Assembly (NCBI GenBank): GCA_047618505.1
Contig: JBLHLB010000040.1
Coordinates: 1 to 19,094 of the forward strand
Direction: 5' to 3'
Length of the DNA: 19,094 nt
From: JBLHLB01 sp047618505
GTDB lineage: Bacteria; Planctomycetota; UBA1135; GCA-002686595
In this document: positions 7,849 to 15,988 of the stretch, in pieces
How positions within the stretch are numbered: the stretch's first letter is position 1
Layout of the letters: every line of letters starts with the position of its first letter
Notes under the pieces: model-generated
The model's database searches: none
What the model was told of the DNA's origin: nothing
What the model saw: only the letters and a program-made list of their open reading frames with translations
Position numbers and translations under genes: made by a program

Positions 7849-10290
7849 ATGACCCGCGCCACCCGTCTGTTTTGTTTGGTCCTCAGCCTTGGAATAGGCG
7901 CGGGTTGTGATTCCGGCAAGGGAGCTGGTGAGGGAGAAATAGCACCCCTCGTGAGACTCTGGGAAGTTCCGACGTCCCGCCTTGTTCCGCCCCCCGACTA
8001 CACCCCCGAGATCGAGCGACTCCTCACGGAAGACTTCTCCTCGGGGTTGGCTGGATGGCACCGTGTGATTGACGCAGCGGAACCCCTTGTGAAGGACCCG
8101 GAGAGTCTTCTGGCTAAAATCGACGGCCAGAATTCCGAAGCCAAGCTTGAGCTAAGCGGCCGACGTGGCGGCCTCTATCGCATCATTCCTGTGCAGCCAA
8201 ACGCCTTCTATGGATTCACGGGACGTGTCCGTACGGAGGCGCTCGTCCCCCGCGAAAGTATCCTCTTTCATGGGGCCGCGTTCTTTCTCGGGGAGCTGTC
8301 CATGGCTGGAGAACCTGAGGATGTTTTTGCAGGCAATACCACCGAGTCCATCCTGGAGTTCCACAACTTGCCCTCTTCCCAGGGCACCACCGATTGGATG
8401 GAGCGCAACATAACCCTGCGCACGGGGCCGGAGACCAGGGCGCTGCTTGTCTCCTGCGTGCTTGGGCTTTCCGAGGAGGTCGACTCCGGCAAGGTCTTCT
8501 TTGATGACCTCAGGCTTGAGCGCGTAGATCAGCACACATACCTCACTCGCCTGGCAAGGGAAGAGGCACTCCTGCGCTTGCCCTTGCCGAATTCGTCCTG
8601 GCGAGGCGAACGCCTTGTGCGTGAGAATTTCGGCGGGGAAACGCGGCCGTCTCTGGCCATCCTCCCGGGCGAAACAATGCAATTCCAGGTGCCTATCCCA
8701 CGGGGCAAGCCTCACCTGACTCTTGCCCTTGGCGGATGGCGGGCAACCAATGAACTAACCTTCGAGGGAGCACGTACCTTTGTAGTACTCGTGGAGGGAG
8801 TCGAGGTCCTTCGACGAGTGCACACAAGCCCCGAGCGCTTGATTGATGCTCGATGGGAAGAAGTGGACATGGACCTTGGCGCCTGGGCCGGTGAAGAGGT
8901 GCTTGTCGAACTTGCGGTCGAAGGAGCCCCGGGAACGATCGCCTCACCAATCCTGCGCGACACCTCACGTACGTCGAATGGTCCCAATCTGATCCTAATA
9001 TCAATCGACACTCTGCGCGCGGATCACGTCGGAGCCTATGGAGCGTCGGGCGACAACACTCCCACCCTCGACGCGCTCGCCGCAAGTGGAACTCTCGTGC
9101 GTGACGTCACCGCCCAAGCACCCTTCACTCTGCCGTCGCAGGTCAGCATGTTCTCGGGACAGATCCCCTCTGTGCATGGTGTCCTTGCACCCGGACGGGC
9201 CATTTCACAGTCCCTGACTCCGATGCTCGCGGAGATACTTGCGCGCGAGGGCTTCGTGACCCGCGCGTTCACCGCCGGTGGCTATCTAAACCCGATCTTC
9301 GGCTTCGACCGCGGATTCGATGGCTATTCCAACTTGGATCCCCTGCGTCACATCGATTCGGAGCACATCGCCGCGATGATTGAAGCGGAGCCGGCTCTGT
9401 TTTCCCGTGCGATGTACGAGGAGAACGACACGACACGAATCAGCCGTTGGTTGGATGCACACCTTGAAGAGCGCTTCTTTCTCTTCCTGCACACCTACAC
9501 TGTTCACGACTTCGATCCGGCGCCGGGCTACATCAACAGAGAGGAGCGCATAGATCCCACGCCCTACATGCATCACGAGTATGTGCAGGCCTACGGGATC
9601 ACGCCGGAGGCTCTGGAAGACATTGAAGCGTTCTACGATGCTGCCCTACGCTACGTGGACGACGAGTTGGGCAAGCTACTGGCGCATCTGGAGGAATCGG
9701 GTTTGGCCGAGAACACAATCATCGTTGTGACCTCGGATCATGGTAAAGAACTTGGGGAGCGAGGCCTGATTGTCCATGGCACCACGCTCTACAGCGAACT
9801 CACGGGCGTCCCCCTCATCATGCGAGTCCCCGGTCAAGAGCCCCTGGTAATCGACGAACCTGCGATGCTGATCGATCTCGTCCCCACTCTCCTTGGGGCC
9901 CTTGGGCTGGAGTCGGATCCGCGCATGCAGGGCATCGACCTAATGGGTCCGAGTCTTCCCGAGGATCGTGTTATTTGGAGTGAAGTGGACCTCCTGGCGC
10001 ACAAGTACTCTATTCGGGATGGCAGCGGACTAAAGATGATCCACGGTCCCCAAGATGACGACCTTGTCTTTCCCAACGAGAAAACCTGGGAGCTCTATTC
10101 CCTGGCCACAGATCCCCACGAACTCACGGACTTGTCCGCTGAGCGGCAGGCCGACCGAGAACGCATGCAGGCCATGATGGCGGACTTCAGGGAGTCGCTG
10201 GAGAAGCTAAGCCAGGTCCTGGGCGCCGCTGGAAGTGGAACCCTGGATTCCGGCACGCGCGCCATGCTGAGGCAGCTCGGCTACTATTAA
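7849..10290 (+). CDS. Sulfatase-superfamily lipoprotein with N-terminal beta-sandwich region
   Basis: 813-aa protein. The N-terminus MTRATRLFCLVLSLGIGAGC looks like a lipoprotein signal (Cys20), which supports the ATG at 7849 over the upstream TTG at 7792. Residues about 60-230 and 250-370 look like two beta-sandwich modules (for example FSSGLAGWHRV, YGFTGRVRTEAL, VFFDDLRLERV), perhaps ligand-binding. The sulfatase-type alkaline-phosphatase fold begins at NLILISIDTLRADHVGAYG (D387) and includes SDHGKELGERG (D630-H631) and ELTGVPLIMRVPG. At the usual formylglycine site (C/S-x-P-S-R) the sequence is T427-L-P-S-Q431, so it cannot carry formylglycine at this position. It may use Thr as nucleophile, as phosphoglycerol transferases do, or be a non-sulfatase hydrolase or a pseudoenzyme. 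TLPS-type variants are known in planctomycetes. No ribosome binding site is obvious. Confidence 0.88.
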   Translation: MTRATRLFCLVLSLGIGAGCDSGKGAGEGEIAPLVRLWEVPTSRLVPPPDYTPEIERLLTEDFSSGLAGWHRVIDAAEPLVKDPESLLAKIDGQNSEAKLELSGRRGGLYRIIPVQPNAFYGFTGRVRTEALVPRESILFHGAAFFLGELSMAGEPEDVFAGNTTESILEFHNLPSSQGTTDWMERNITLRTGPETRALLVSCVLGLSEEVDSGKVFFDDLRLERVDQHTYLTRLAREEALLRLPLPNSSWRGERLVRENFGGETRPSLAILPGETMQFQVPIPRGKPHLTLALGGWRATNELTFEGARTFVVLVEGVEVLRRVHTSPERLIDARWEEVDMDLGAWAGEEVLVELAVEGAPGTIASPILRDTSRTSNGPNLILISIDTLRADHVGAYGASGDNTPTLDALAASGTLVRDVTAQAPFTLPSQVSMFSGQIPSVHGVLAPGRAISQSLTPMLAEILAREGFVTRAFTAGGYLNPIFGFDRGFDGYSNLDPLRHIDSEHIAAMIEAEPALFSRAMYEENDTTRISRWLDAHLEERFFLFLHTYTVHDFDPAPGYINREERIDPTPYMHHEYVQAYGITPEALEDIEAFYDAALRYVDDELGKLLAHLEESGLAENTIIVVTSDHGKELGERGLIVHGTTLYSELTGVPLIMRVPGQEPLVIDEPAMLIDLVPTLLGALGLESDPRMQGIDLMGPSLPEDRVIWSEVDLLAHKYSIRDGSGLKMIHGPQDDDLVFPNEKTWELYSLATDPHELTDLSAERQADRERMQAMMADFRESLEKLSQVLGAAGSGTLDSGTRAMLRQLGYY

Positions 10291-10312
10291 GCGCGCTGTT
10301 TTGCCAAAGGGT

Positions 10313-11486
10313 CTACCTGGCCAGGGATCCAGCATATGCGCGGGGGAACCAACACGGTCGGCACCCTTCATGGGCAACCCCACCAGCCAGCTGACCCACG
10401 GCCTCCATCTTTTGCGCCTGCAGGAGATCCAGTTCCAGGGACGCTTCGTGGGTCATGTCGCGCCCCACGCCAACGAACCCCAAGGGCTCGCCATCCAAGC
10501 CCTTCGTTTGGCTGAAGGTTGCGTCAAAGAAGCCCTGGTTCCTGCCCTCCTTGCGGTCTATCCAGCGGCCACGCCAATGCTCTTCGGTCCTAAGCCCGCC
10601 CTCGATTTCATGCCCAAGGCCGGAACGGAACTGCTCACCGATTTCCTTCACAGGTAGACCCATGAGACCACGGCTTGGGCGCCCCAGGAATTCAGCGAAT
10701 CGCTCGTTGGCCGACTGGACGCGCATGTCCGCGCCGAGCACAGCAATGCCTTCGTCGACGGCTGCAGGGAAAGCTCCAGACGGTAGCGCTCTGCTTCGAC
10801 ACGCTGGCACTCAGAGATATCCACCACGATAGCGAAGAAGACCTCGGGGCCGTATTGCGGGAGACCTGCAGATTCACCTCCACGGGATAGCGGGACCCGT
10901 CCTTGCGCAGGTGTCGTGTCTGGAAACGTAGAACCTCCAGGCTGCCATCGAGTAGTGCCCTCACGAGTGCGCGAAGACTCTCCCCGTCGAATTCCGGCTT
11001 GATGCTAATGGCCCTCAGGTCATGCAGCTCCCTTTCGGTGTACCCGAGATTCTCGCGGGCCCCTCGATTCACTCGCGGGAAGCGAAAAGTCTCCTTCTCA
11101 AGGACGTAGGGTTCGCTCAAGGATCCGTCAAGGACCTGCCCAAGCCGCGCCTCGCGCCGCACCGAATCGGACAGCGAGCACAGGTCCGGGCGCAACTTCC
11201 CAAACCCAAGGAGCAAGCAGGCTGTGATCACTAGGGCAATACTCTAAGCGTGTAGATCCCGATCAGATGCTTGAGTGAACGTCCGCGACAGGGCGATGCT
11301 CCGCCTGGCCCCCATCAGAATCAGGGCAATCGCCAGGGAGATCCATGCGGGACGCCAGCGCGAGGCCCAGCCTATCCGAATCGCCATCACAGCAGTGGTG
11401 AGCTGCAGGCAGATAGAGACACCAAGGATCACCTGAGCATGGCCTGACGAACTCAGTCGCCCCGCTCCAATGGCGCAACGATTCAC
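10313..11486 (-). pseudogene. Degraded membrane PAS-PAS histidine kinase
   Basis: Remnant of a sensor histidine kinase, reconstructed across three frames on the minus strand. From the GTG at 11486 the order is: two membrane helices (VILGVSICLQLTTAVMAIRI and RPAWISLAIALILMGARRSI); an in-frame TAG at 11246-11244; a third helix in the same frame (SIALVITACLLLGFGKL); and PAS1 (NRGARENLGYTERELHDL to RKDGSRYPVEVNL). A frameshift near 10845-10860 leads to YGPEVFFAIVVDISECQRVE, and a second near 10760-10775 leads to PAS2 (AVDEGIAVLGADMRVQSANE to GFVGVGRDMTHEA). An H-box QAQKMEAVGQLAGGVAHE follows, and homology ends at about 10367. The rest of the dimerisation domain, the ATPase domain and any receiver are missing, and the last frame stops at 10313. 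Both shifts look like single-base losses. Originally it probably followed the EEP lipoprotein gene in the same direction (42 bp gap). Confidence 0.85.
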
Positions 11487-11528
11487 GCCCAGGGAGGCGC
11501 CGCCATTCCCCAGGCACCCGGGCTGTGG

Positions 11529-12389
11529 CTACAACTGCAAGACAGCGAACACGGGATAGTGGTCCGACGGCGTATGACCGTCAAACTCTCGCCGATCGAT
11601 GAAAGCTGTGAGCACTGTCCATTCCTTGGAGCAAAGAATGTAGTCGATCTTCTGCCCATCCCCTTGGCCACGGAAGCCATTGAAGGTCCCGACGACGCTT
11701 TCCCCAGGGTGCAGAACTCTAAAGCTGTCGCGTAGCACATCACCTTTGAGGGCCTTCAAGGCTGCGCTAGCTTCCCCCGCATTGAAATCGCCCATGACGA
11801 TCACGGGCAATCCTGGGTAGTCCTTTAGGACGGAGTGAATCAACGCGCCACTACGCTCTCGAGCTTCCACACCACGGTGATCAAAATGTGAGTTCATCAG
11901 GAGGAAATCGCGCTCACCCGCTCGTTCGCGTAGGACCGCCCAGGTGCAAATCCTGGGGAGCGCAGCATCCCACCCCACGGAGGCCACGAGATCAGGCGCT
12001 TCACTTAGCCAGAAGGTGCCCGTTCGCAGCGTCTCAAAGCGCGATCGATCGATCATGAGGCAGGAATACTCCCCACCGGATCCTCCGTCGCGTCCAACAC
12101 CAATCACTTCGTACCCAGGCAGATGCTCGGAAAGGAAGTCGACCTGAAAACCAATGGCTTCCTGCAAACCGATCACATCGGGTTCCTTGGAGCGAATTGT
12201 TTCGACAACATTCTCCCGGCGATTCAGCCAGTGATCCTCACCGTCGTTGGCCGTTCCATAGCGGATATTGAAAGACAACGCACGCAGCGGCTCCGGTGAC
12301 GGAAGCTCCATGGGTGCCGAGCGCGCAGAACAGCTTGCAGCCAAGGGCAGCAAGACAAACAGAAGCAGGAAGCTCTCAAGGGAACGCAT
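11529..12389 (-). CDS. Endonuclease/exonuclease/phosphatase (EEP) family lipoprotein
   Basis: 286-aa protein of the EEP superfamily, Mg-dependent phosphodiesterases or phosphatases acting on nucleic acids, inositides or sphingolipids. An extracytoplasmic location argues for scavenging or lipid-type substrates rather than DNA repair. The ATG at 12389 is preferred to the in-frame ATG at 12437 because it directly precedes a lipoprotein signal MRSLESFLLLFVLLPLAASC (Cys20). The catalytic set is visible: N41 (LSFNIRYG), E77 (GLQEA), H168 and D170 (NSHFDHRG), D201 and N203 (MGDFNAG), D249 (KIDYIL) and D276-H277 (SDHYPVFA). The frame is intact and of normal length. No strong ribosome binding site is present. 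It is divergent from the membrane-protein gene at 12605. Family assignment is secure; substrate is not. Confidence 0.93.
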   Translation of the reverse strand: MRSLESFLLLFVLLPLAASCSARSAPMELPSPEPLRALSFNIRYGTANDGEDHWLNRRENVVETIRSKEPDVIGLQEAIGFQVDFLSEHLPGYEVIGVGRDGGSGGEYSCLMIDRSRFETLRTGTFWLSEAPDLVASVGWDAALPRICTWAVLRERAGERDFLLMNSHFDHRGVEARERSGALIHSVLKDYPGLPVIVMGDFNAGEASAALKALKGDVLRDSFRVLHPGESVVGTFNGFRGQGDGQKIDYILCSKEWTVLTAFIDRREFDGHTPSDHYPVFAVLQL

Positions 12390-12604
12390 CGGGCTATTAC
12401 ACACCAGAAGGAGGGGGGAGAAAAGTCGCCTTGGCATCCGAACTCACGACCCAGCTGAGCATGGGATGAATATCTTGCGCAGATGGCAGTAGAGACCCGT
12501 CGCTGCCGTCATTGCTTATGACCTACAGTGCGCCCGTAGATAGCATCAAGGCAAGGCCCACCTTTGCTCGTCGCCGCCTTCCGATCCACTTACTTGCAAA
12601 CACC

Positions 12605-14623
12605 ATGTCTCCGCACATCCCCCTAGCGTTCCTAAGCCCTGGTCCCGGATCGCTGTATCTTGCGAGCGCATTCCTTCTGATTTTTTGGGTCTGGCAATTC
12701 AGCAACTGTTGGCGACGCAGGGATCACCCGGAGCTCTTCGGCTCGCAAAAGACTGCACGTCGCATTTGGCTCCTGAGTTTCCTTCTCTTCGATCCCGCTC
12801 AGGTCATCCTCTACGTGATCCTGGTGCGTACTCGATTCGGACGCTTCGCTGCGTCAACCCGCAACAGCTCCCTGGTTCTCCTTTCGCTCCTGATCATCGC
12901 AGGCCTCTCCTATGGAGTGCCGTTCGGACGATCTGATAGGTCCTTTGTGCTGACCGAGGCAAGCGAGACCTCTGACATCGGCTTTTCTTTGTCGGTGCAA
13001 GCGTCAAGCTCCAGTCAGTCAAGTACCACAATGCGAGGCACGGCCGGGAATCCCACAGCCCTGGCGAATATTCGGGTAGTTTGCGATAGCACGGAACCCG
13101 TCGTCATTACGGCAGCGCATCTCCTCTGCAACGATTTGGCTGAACTCCCCTTTGTAGAGAAGGTCGAGTATGTCCCCGCCGCAGAATCTGAGTCGGCCAG
13201 CGTTGGAAGCCCCGCGCCTGACCTAAACATCATCATTAGTGCTGGAGACATCCGCACTCTCCCGCTGCCCCTCTTCTCGCGAATCAGTGGGCGCGTCCAG
13301 GTGATCCTCGCAGGGGGGCTCGATGGAATCACCAACACAGATTCCTTCCAAGACCGCCGCTTGAATTCGCAGGGTATTCAGGTGGAAGCGAGCAACGACT
13401 TCCAGTTCCTACGCAGCGGTTTGGCCTGGGGCGCGAACCGTCTTGGCCAACCAGCCGGCGCCCTTAGGGATTGGATGCGCGAGGTAATGCTAGAGCCTAT
13501 GCAGGAACAGCAGATTTTAGGCTGGCCACTTGGGGACTACGCGGGGACGACAGCCTATGTGGAAGCTGAGACTCCAAAGGCGCTGCTCACTCGATCGGCC
13601 ACCAAGAGATTCACAGAGTACGCACCCTATGTGCACAACAGGACGCTTTGGACCTACCCCGACGATCGCGGAACGGCGGAGGCCCTTGGGGCCCTAACTC
13701 CCGAACTGGAGGCCGAGGGCTGGGAGGTTTCACTCACCGATTCAATGCTAACCGCTCGCCGTGGATTTGAGGTTCTTGTGGCTGCTCGCCCGGGTTTCCA
13801 TGAGCGCAAGATGACGACACTCAGCAGTTCGTTTCCCAATGACAACCAAGGGGGGCCGGCGATGTCCTTCAGTCTCAATCCGGTCGGCATCTTTGGGCCC
13901 ATACGTGTCACCTACGAGTCACGCTATAGCGACGAAGAAATGGGCGTCGCGGTTCGGGAGCTCAACCAGGTGGGTGCCCCGCTAGTGCAGCTCTTGCAGG
14001 TAAAGAACGCACTGAGTGAAGAGCAGAGGCAAGCATTGCTGGAGCGGATGCTCGAGGCCGAATACTTCGCACCTGGGCAACTTCAGCAGAGCGCGCAGCT
14101 GGCAAGGGACACGGGGAATGAAGAAGTGGAAGGTCAGGCGCTAAGGCTGGCTCACTTGGCAGTTGCCTATTCACCCCACGATGGCGGATCAATGGGCCAT
14201 CTATCGAGGCGCATGAAGCAGTTGGATATCTCCACGGAACCTCCAACAACGACGGAGCTCGAGCAACTTGGTTTCATCCACGTGACGATGGGCGATTCGC
14301 TCGAAGTCGTTGTGACCAAGGATCAGCCGGCGCGGCTCTTCACTGGCTCACCTGACGCCGGCTCACCTGACGCCGGACCCACGAGCCTCATCCTCACTCC
14401 AATCCCAGACCCGGGAGACCCCCTCTTTGCCTATAGAATCAGGCGGCGCGGTGGCTCCAGCACGTCCCGTGGAGAGATCCGGGCAACGCGGCAAGGCACG
14501 GACGAGAGCTGGGTGCTTAAACTCATGGGCGAAACGACGCACAGATACGAGATTCGAGTCCTTGAGTCGACAGCCGAAAGAAGTGTCCTGCGGATTGACC
14601 TTGCCCCGGATGCGCCACGGTAG
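12605..14623 (+). CDS. Unrecognised membrane protein: three N-terminal helices and a large, probably extracytoplasmic, region
   Basis: I do not recognise a family. With the ATG at 12605 the product is 672 aa; the frame is also open from an ATG at 12518, which would add 29 residues, and neither start has a clear ribosome binding site. Probable transmembrane helices lie at about 15-35 (LYLASAFLLIFWVWQF), 53-75 (IWLLSFLLFDPAQVILYVIL) and 88-104 (SSLVLLSLLIIAGLSYG). A Ser-rich linker (SVQASSSSQSS) leads into a region of about 500 residues with alternating beta-type and helical segments. A helical, TPR-like stretch (LSEEQRQALLERMLEAEYFAPGQ and following) sits at about 465-535. A 15-bp tandem duplication encodes GSPDAGSPDAG near residue 581. 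The C-terminal 80 residues look beta-rich. It lies 43 bp before the M29-like gene on the same strand, so co-expression is plausible. Confidence 0.85.
   Translation: MSPHIPLAFLSPGPGSLYLASAFLLIFWVWQFSNCWRRRDHPELFGSQKTARRIWLLSFLLFDPAQVILYVILVRTRFGRFAASTRNSSLVLLSLLIIAGLSYGVPFGRSDRSFVLTEASETSDIGFSLSVQASSSSQSSTTMRGTAGNPTALANIRVVCDSTEPVVITAAHLLCNDLAELPFVEKVEYVPAAESESASVGSPAPDLNIIISAGDIRTLPLPLFSRISGRVQVILAGGLDGITNTDSFQDRRLNSQGIQVEASNDFQFLRSGLAWGANRLGQPAGALRDWMREVMLEPMQEQQILGWPLGDYAGTTAYVEAETPKALLTRSATKRFTEYAPYVHNRTLWTYPDDRGTAEALGALTPELEAEGWEVSLTDSMLTARRGFEVLVAARPGFHERKMTTLSSSFPNDNQGGPAMSFSLNPVGIFGPIRVTYESRYSDEEMGVAVRELNQVGAPLVQLLQVKNALSEEQRQALLERMLEAEYFAPGQLQQSAQLARDTGNEEVEGQALRLAHLAVAYSPHDGGSMGHLSRRMKQLDISTEPPTTTELEQLGFIHVTMGDSLEVVVTKDQPARLFTGSPDAGSPDAGPTSLILTPIPDPGDPLFAYRIRRRGGSSTSRGEIRATRQGTDESWVLKLMGETTHRYEIRVLESTAERSVLRIDLAPDAPR
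14345..14374 (+). repeat. 15-bp in-frame tandem duplication
   Basis: GGCTCACCTGACGCC is present twice back to back (14345-14359 and 14360-14374) with no mismatch, inside the unrecognised membrane-protein gene. It encodes GSPDA twice (GSPDAGSPDAG), a flexible linker between the helical part and the C-terminal part. The identity of the copies suggests a recent or unstable duplication. Confidence 0.9.
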
Positions 14624-14666
14624 AATGCGATCCGTTGCCCACACACAGGTCAGGCTGCATCGCACC

Positions 14667-15713
14667 ATGAACACAGAACCCCCCCGAACTGCCTTCTCGC
14701 CCCAAACGCTCCAGCGCGCCGAAGCGAACATCCGGGACATCCTGGCACTGGCTCTGAAGCACGGCGACGAGAAGCGAGCGATTGTCGTTTGGGATGGGGA
14801 ATGCGAGCTGGCGATAGCCCTAACCGAGGCCTATCGCCGCTGCCTCCCAGGGGCCCAGTTCATAGAATTCCACGCCACTCCGCCCGATGAAGTCATGGCT
14901 GCCTTCGAGGGTCTTGGGGCAGGCGAATTGGTTGCCCTGATCCAGTCCACGAGCTTTCGACTGCACGCCTTTCGCATACGTCTCGAACTCTTCAGGCGCG
15001 GTTTGAAGGTCATCGAGCATCCCCACCTAGCGCGCATGCCCGGTGTCCAGGGACTGACTTATATCGACTCCTTGGCCTACGATCAGGAGTACTACCGGGG
15101 CGTCGGCAGCGCACTGAAACAGCGCATCGACAATGCCAGCGAAGCCGTTCTTGAGGGAGACGGAGAACGACTGGTTTACCCCGCCGGACTAGAGCCCGCG
15201 AAGCTCAATGTAGGCGACTACACAGAGATGAAGAACACCGGCGGCCAATACCCCATCGGTGAGGTCTTCACGGAATCAAGGGATCTGGAGGCAGTCAATG
15301 GTCGGATTCGCATTGCCTTCTTTGGCGACACCGAATACCGGGTCAACAAACCACCGATCCCCATCACCCTCGTGATTGAGGCTGGGCGTGTGGTGGACAC
15401 TGTGGACTCAACGCCAGAATTCGATCAGGTCCTACAGCAAATCCACGCCGGCGAAGGCCAGGTTTGGTTACGCGAACTAGGCTTCGGTATGAATCGCGCA
15501 CTGACCAAGGACAGCGTGGTGAGCGACATCGGAACCTTTGAGCGCATGTGCGGTGTACACCTCTCCCTTGGGGCAAAGCACGCAAGCTACAACAAGCCAA
15601 ACATCAGAAAGAAAGCCGCGCGCTTCCACGTGGATGTCTTTCTAATCACGGACTCCGTGACGATTGACGGCGAGGTCCTCTACCACGACGGTGCTTGGCA
15701 AGTCAGCTCCTAG
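14667..15713 (+). CDS. M29-like aminopeptidase (thermophilic-metalloprotease family, AmpS/AmpT type)
   Basis: 348-aa protein resembling family M29 leucyl aminopeptidases, dinuclear-metal exopeptidases that are usually cytoplasmic. The frame is open from 14427, but the ATG at 14667 is chosen because upstream codons overlap the preceding gene and carry no conserved sequence. Candidate metal or catalytic residues in M29 order are E199 (YPIGEVFTE), E270 (RELGFGMN), H298 (GVHLSLG), Y308 (HASYNKP), H321 and D323 (FHVDVFL). The end, TIDGEVLYHDG, matches the family's C-terminal strand motif. There is no signal peptide. The spacing of the residues is close to that in M29 but the overall likeness is modest, so specificity is uncertain. 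It is probably co-transcribed with the membrane-protein gene 43 bp upstream. Its stop codon TAG (15711-15713) lies in the CTAG at the left end of the palindromic element. Confidence 0.82.
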   Translation: MNTEPPRTAFSPQTLQRAEANIRDILALALKHGDEKRAIVVWDGECELAIALTEAYRRCLPGAQFIEFHATPPDEVMAAFEGLGAGELVALIQSTSFRLHAFRIRLELFRRGLKVIEHPHLARMPGVQGLTYIDSLAYDQEYYRGVGSALKQRIDNASEAVLEGDGERLVYPAGLEPAKLNVGDYTEMKNTGGQYPIGEVFTESRDLEAVNGRIRIAFFGDTEYRVNKPPIPITLVIEAGRVVDTVDSTPEFDQVLQQIHAGEGQVWLRELGFGMNRALTKDSVVSDIGTFERMCGVHLSLGAKHASYNKPNIRKKAARFHVDVFLITDSVTIDGEVLYHDGAWQVSS

Positions 15714-15875
15714 CAGTCCGTTGAAAAACAGCAGCTTCTCGGTTGGTCTCCACAAATTGCCTGGCAAGGCGTCGGGTTCTCCGCGTAGCTGTTCCTACAC
15801 GGGTGGTTCCGACAACGCAGCCAGGCGATTTGTGGGGGCCGAGCGAGGAGTTGCTGTTTTTCAACGGGCTGCTAG
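15710..15875. mobile_element. 166-bp palindromic MITE-like element with 56-bp inverted arms, bounded by CTAG
   Basis: The left arm 15710-15765 and right arm 15820-15875 are inverted repeats of equal length, matching at 48 of 56 positions without gaps. The outer ends read CTAGCAGTCCGTTGAAAAAC and, inverted, CTAGCAGCCCGTTGAAAAAC. The central 54 bases also fold: GTCGG (15771-15775) pairs with CCGAC (15809-15813), and CCG-GTAG (15781-15788) pairs with CTAC-CGG (15795-15802) around the loop CTGTTC. The whole element can therefore form one long hairpin. There is no transposase and no room for one. Both ends lie on CTAG, consistent with insertion at TA within CTAG, a preference known for IS630-type elements, so a non-autonomous IS630-like MITE is my inference. 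It could also act as a terminator for the M29-like gene. Confidence 0.8.
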
Positions 15876-15988
15876 AACCGTGGGGAGCTTCGACTGCTCC
15901 ACTCCCCGTTTAGGCTAGGCAGGCGCATATTTAGACCCGAGGACATGCACGGATTACCGGCGCTCTAGCCGGGTCCTATGTGGCGCGT
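15876..15988. other. Intergenic spacer between the palindromic element and the FG-GAP gene stop
   Basis: No gene is seen. A 5-bp hairpin CCGGC-GCTCTA-GCCGG (15957-15972) lies 17 bp past the FG-GAP stop on the minus strand, and a bulged repeat (GGGGAG at 15882-15887 with CTCCCC at 15902-15907) follows. Neither has a U-tract, so terminator status is weak. Confidence 0.3.

Noticed and set aside
10692..11231. Kinase fragments as separate real genes or a programmed frameshift
   Set aside because: I see no slippery heptamer at either shift, there is an in-frame stop, and the catalytic domain is missing, so a pseudogene fits better.
10301..11234. Plus-strand frames opposite the kinase remnant (10301-10657, 10455-10832, 11022-11234)
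   Set aside because: The minus strand carries clear PAS and H-box sequence, while the plus-strand translations show no family features.
15664..15918. 84-codon plus-strand frame across the palindromic element
   Set aside because: It reads through the inverted repeat, overlaps the end of the M29-like gene in another frame, and has no ribosome binding site or family motif.
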